A stretch of 64,000 nt of DNA from Mugil cephalus. Taxonomy: Eukaryota > Chordata > Actinopteri > Mugiliformes > Mugilidae. The stretch spans positions 9,724,616 to 9,788,615 of the forward strand of contig NC_061774.1 in assembly GCF_022458985.1 (NCBI RefSeq), given 5' to 3'. The translations under genes were made by a program, and so were the position numbers. Shown piece after piece: positions 59,911 to 64,000 of the stretch; the first letter of the stretch is position 1, and each line of letters starts with the position of its first letter. Below the pieces are notes generated by a model, which worked only from the letters and a program-made list of their open reading frames with translations, did no database searches and had not been told where the DNA came from.

Positions 59911-60055
59911 CGCAGCTATAGCTCATCTGGTGTAGTGGGCGCGCCGCAAACCAAGGCTACAGTCCTCAGCGCAGCGTCATCTCCTGCATGTCATCCTCTC
60001 TCTTTCACCCATAACTTCCTGTTTCTCTCTATTTATCTGAGGCACAAAATGACAC
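59911..60055 (+). mobile_element. tRNA-derived SINE fragment
   Basis: GCTATAGCTCATCTGGTGTA is an A-box-like tRNA head. CCAAGGCTACAGTCCTCAGC and CCTGCATGTCATCCTCTCTC follow, then TAACTTCCTGTTTCTCTC. I recall this order from an abundant percomorph-fish tRNA-derived SINE. The B-box segment appears deleted between the anticodon-like region and TGCATGTCATC, so it should not be transcribed. Confidence 0.6.
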
Positions 60056-60589
60056 GAAAGCCTGGGAATTAATTACGAATGATTCAAACCTATATATCTT
60101 TACAGTTGAATGAAATTACATTAGGTCACGTGTGTCAGCCAGAATCTCTGTAGGTGTTCAGGTTTATTTATTCTAATGCTATTGGTCAATAATATCCACT
60201 ACCAGTCAAAAGACTGGACAGATCTTCTCATTCAATTCTGTGCTGTATGTTTTGTGTCTGACTGACAAGTAACATGAGCTGTCGTCTCATTACGTCATTA
60301 ATCTACAGCGACAACTTTTACATTCAAGTTCAGTGTATTTCACTGCAGCTTTGGTTGCCAAAGCATGAAAATCAAAGATAAACATTTCATATTAAATAAT
60401 TTCTTACTACCTGTGTGTGTATGTGTGTGTGTTGGGAGGGTTTCTAGTTTTTTTTTCCCGCCTCCTTTTCTGAACGGCAAAGCCGGGACAAAACTCCAGC
60501 GGTGATAAGCCACTGAGAGGCAAGCAGCCCAAATGGGAAATTTCAATAGATAGGTCCTGAAACCTATTGTCACGGGGAGAGAGAAGATG

Positions 60590-60960
60590 AAAAAGGAGCG
60601 AAAGAATGAGGATAAAGAGGAAAGATGGAAGGAGGGGTGCAGAGATGGAGGCGGACAGGGAGACAAAGTGAGCTATAGAGTTTTTTTGCCCCGGAGGAAG
60701 GCGGTTTCCAAAGAGGGAATGAGCAGCAGAGGAGGGAGTGAACGAGACTTTGAGAGAGCGCGCAGCCGGAGAGGGGAGAGGAGAACAGGAGGAGGAGGAA
60801 GAGGGGTCAGGGCGAACAAAAGAGTGGAGAGGACGAGGCGCAAAGAGACGACACCGGTGGTGGCGAGGGAGAGAGGTGGACGCGAAGGTGGCGAGGGCGG
60901 ACGTGTCCAACCCCGACGCGCAAACTCGACATCCAAGCGAAGGTGTTTTGCATAAATCTC
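60590..60960. repeat. Purine-rich, CpG-containing stretch
   Basis: The plus strand is dominated by GGAGAGG/GAGGAGGA units and grades into CpG-rich sequence (GGACGCGAAGGTGGCGAGGGC). Frames here give Arg/Glu/Gly-rich peptides without domain features. It may be regulatory DNA or only biased composition. Confidence 0.5.
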
Positions 60961-62069
60961 GGTACGAATAATGAAAATGCTGGCGGCTTCGTTTTAAACA
61001 CAGCAGCTAATAATTAGAACAGTCAGACCTCACACTGTGGGCCACAGAGACAGCACACAGATTTTTTATTCTATTTTATGCGTAAGCGGTAAATAAACTG
61101 TATTATCTCTCCGGGGGCTCTCCGAGGGCTACGGCCTTGGGTGCTGACAAGATATTCAGCGCTGTTAGCTTGACTCAAGCTGCTTCACCCACTTGCCTCG
61201 TCTCCAATTAGGGTTAGACAAATATGCAGGCCTAATGATGAGCATCCCTGTTTTATGACTGGATCTGCTGCCTCTGCCCACAAAATCCCAAATTAAAATC
61301 AGACTATTTAAACGGCGAAACAGGATTTAAAGCGATTCACTGTTTCTCCCGGCATTTCATCCTTGGCAGCGCTGGAAAAGCTTCCACGACGGCAATTAGA
61401 CCACAGGACACAGAAAAACCAGTGAAAGCCTCACAGATGAAAGCTTTCAGGTGGGCTGGCAGCTCCTTAAGGCAGGGTGAGGCAGGTTTCATTACAGGTT
61501 TTACAGGCTGACACCCCTGAAGCTGCAAGTAAAATCCTCCCACACCGCTCCCGGAATGATCTCTCTACTCAGCCATATGCGATGGAGCCATAATATTTAT
61601 AAAGAAAAAAAAAAAATAAACACATTCAGTAGCCGAGTGGAGCCTCCGTCACATCAGCTGCGGCTGACGTGACCTGCCCGATGTCTGAAGGAAGCATAAG
61701 CAGCTTTAATATCACCCTGTTATATCGGCCTAACGCGGTTCTCTATCGGTACGCGAGGAATGCATCAAATTTATCTGCTAAAAAAAAAAAAAACACACGC
61801 CACACACCCATCTGCCTTCAAATATTATGTGCCAGGAGGAGCTGTGATATACCCCATCTCACCGCGACACCCACATTTCTACACGCAGCCCAGCGTGCAT
61901 ACACATCGTCTCATGACAGAATGTGGATAAATAATCCCATTAAATATGATTGAAGGTTTCTCCCGCTCTCTCCCCGTCTCATTCCCTGTGTCTCTCCAGC
62001 AGGATGAAGTATGCACAGGAAGAACCTACGGACGAGTAATTTACAGACACCTTCACACATGCTTGTACC

Positions 62070-62090
62070 CACACACACACACACACACAC
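62070..62090. repeat. (AC)n microsatellite
   Basis: Ten AC units. Confidence 0.9.
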
Positions 62091-62183
62091 CGGTCCACCA
62101 GAAGGCACTCTTAGATGGGTCACTATAACTCTTCCTAGGTTGAACTCGGCACTTATGCCTTTGTAAAAGAATCCCTGGAGCCC

Positions 62184-62209
62184 TGTGTGTGTGTGTGTGT
62201 GTGTGTGTG
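62184..62209. repeat. (GT)n microsatellite
   Basis: Thirteen GT units about 95 bases from an (AC)n tract; the two are complementary and could pair. Confidence 0.9.
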
Positions 62210-64000
62210 ACGACAGACAAAACAAGTCATTTTAAATCCAATAAAATGTGAAGTACATGTGGCCTCCCGGTGACAGGCCAAAGCTCAAATCCAGCTGACA
62301 AGCTTTCTTGCGTTTCACCCCCGCCCCCAAACTCTTTATATCTGTTTCTATTCTTTCCTGTCACTCTATATTTCAGTGTTATCTCAGCGGCTTAAAACGA
62401 TTCCTCTGGAGCTAAACTTTCTTAAAAGAGAAACTTCTGCGTAAAAATGGGCTGCTGCCGAGCGGAGTGAAGGTTGAGCTAAAAGCGCTGCCAGTCAGGC
62501 GCTCGTCCTGTTTTTGCTGTGTTTACCTTTGTTCCCCATTATAGAGACAATGAGCACACTCCAGAAAAGCTATAGGGTAATTAACAAAGCTTATTCAAGC
62601 TCGGAGTCAAGGACAAGCCCTGCATACTTGAGCGATCTATTGGAATTCAATGCATCGGGTCAAATATAAATTCCTGCCGGTCACCCTCGCATTCACGCGG
62701 TACGTCGTGATGCTTCGCAGCGAGAGCAGCACTTCCTGTACGTTCCTCTGTGGCTGATTTGTGCACATGTGTATTTTCTTCATTGATCATCTCGGATTGT
62801 GTGGCGGCGTTTGTTTGTCGCCGTTTGTTGCCATGGTAGTTGGTGGTAATTTGGTATTTAGTTCCGCTTGCTTTGGTCCAAATTTAGAGATTTCAGCTTG
62901 TGTGTAGGTTGCAGCTTCGAGCAACAGATGTGTTATTCCGTTCAATCACTGTTGCATTCGGTCGAGATTTGGTGCTGGCTCGTGAAAGCGACGTTTTCCA
63001 TCTTCTTCAGTTTTCTTGTCATTTGGGCTCCACTGGTTCTTAAAATGTTTCAACATCACTAGAGATTGCAGACAACTACGAAAATACCCAAAAGAGATCC
63101 CTCCGATCTGAAGTCAACATTTGTTGCTATATGATGACAGCTCCCTGACACTAACTCACATATTTGCTTTTTACCAGACACGTTAAATAGGAACACCTGC
63201 TGTCATTGAGCATTCAGAGAAACACTGCCAGCAAAGGTACACAGTAGGTACCAACATCACAATCTAAGATGAAGCTTTTTAAAACACGAGTCCCAAATGA
63301 ATTACATGCGCCACATGTCACTGCAGCATTAACTTTCGCTGAAGGCGACTTGCTCCGCTGCTGCAACAGATGTGAACTCTGGTGCAACTGATATGAAATT
63401 GGAAAACAGACAATCTGGAGCTTCTGGGTCATTGACGCCAATAGAATCGTTTTACATTTTTGGCTAAGACAAAAGACCTGGGCTTTTGTTCTTAATTCTT
63501 AATTAATTCTGACTTATCTGGCGTTCTGTTTAACTCTGATTATCTAATCCATTTCTCTAATCCTGAATTCTTATCGATGGGGAAAACATGAAATCTTTTA
63601 ATTCTTAATCTTTTTTATGTTTTGAGTAATTGGGACACAAATACACTGAGAGAAAAAAAAACACATTCAGAAGTGAGATGATGACAGAGTCCCCAAATAA
63701 TGAGTAAGCCCTCGCCATACGTTCATTCATTAGTACTTTAATACCTGTCCCTGTCCATTAGCTTCCTGAGCCTTTCACCCACAAAGGATCAAAAAGAAGT
63801 CCCTCTTTGCATCAGTTCAACTCCTCATCCAGATAATTACAACTTTGGTCTTTGCTTTTCTTTTACCTCTCAGCAAATATCTTCTTTCTACAAACATTTT
63901 CGACACAATAACAACCACAGGTTTCTAAAATTTGGACTCCCAGTAATACCAGAGCTACTGTTAGCTGGGAGGCTAGGAGGCTAACTACTCCACCACGACT

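Larger units (their letters stand above)
46305..64000. other. macrod1 intron 3, right part / upstream of flrt1
   Basis: No protein-coding gene was recognised in this 17.7 kb. At least one non-coding 5' exon and the promoter of flrt1 must lie upstream of the acceptor at 46305-46307, perhaps in this interval. CpG-containing stretches at 49660-49990 and 60720-60960 are candidates only. The rest is microsatellites, transposon relics and unique non-coding sequence. Confidence 0.6.

Noticed and set aside
60407..60910. 167-codon minus-strand frame and overlapping plus-strand Arg/Glu-rich frame
   Set aside because: Both arise from purine-biased sequence. Long frames on both strands are expected there, and neither shows a domain.
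20936..64000. Search for CRISPR-like or regularly spaced direct repeats
   Set aside because: Only microsatellites and dispersed transposon copies were seen; no regularly spaced repeats, and none are expected in a vertebrate genome.

Overview
This 64 kb window is vertebrate nuclear DNA, almost certainly from a ray-finned (teleost) fish. The evidence is split genes with consensus GT..AG introns, fish versions of five recognisable vertebrate genes, many CA/GT microsatellites, and several decayed Tc1/mariner and hAT-type DNA transposons. The species cannot be told from the sequence alone. No prokaryotic operon, CRISPR array, phage or plasmid is present.

Layout. Bases 1-1256 hold the 5' coding exon of a BTB/POZ zinc-finger gene (zbtb3-like, minus strand); its zinc-finger exons lie beyond the left edge. 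Bases 1257-2398 hold its upstream intron, a candidate non-coding first exon and a shared head-to-head promoter region. A complete seven-exon trpt1 gene (tRNA 2'-phosphotransferase, plus strand) follows at 2399-4946, with a short Tc1-like element in intron 3. A complete fermt3 gene (kindlin-3, 14 coding exons, minus strand) spans 6173-16067, tail to tail with trpt1. Two fermt3 introns carry four identical tRNA-Trp(CCA) genes, three on the plus and one on the minus strand, with tRNA fragments and mobile-element relics. macrod1 (mitochondrial macro-domain ADP-ribosyl hydrolase, plus strand) starts at 18547; exons 1-3 are visible. Its third intron starts at 20936 and runs off the right edge (over 43 kb). 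Inside it, on the opposite strand at 44091-46289, lies the intact single coding exon of flrt1, a leucine-rich-repeat membrane receptor. The rest of the intron is non-coding: microsatellites, decayed transposons, a tRNA-derived SINE fragment and unique sequence.

Context. From general knowledge, the human 11q13 order is FLRT1 nested in MACROD1, then STIP1, FERMT3 and TRPT1. The fish window keeps this order and relative orientation but has no STIP1, and puts a ZBTB3-like gene rather than NUDT22 at the trpt1 promoter. The genes do not form one pathway. They cover tRNA splicing repair (trpt1), integrin activation in blood cells (fermt3), ADP-ribose removal (macrod1), cell adhesion and axon guidance (flrt1) and transcriptional control (zbtb3).

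I found no convincing undescribed biological system. The most interesting items are the intronic tRNA-Trp cluster, whose gene bodies are identical while the shared flanks have drifted, the nested macrod1/flrt1 pair, and layered transposon insertions.
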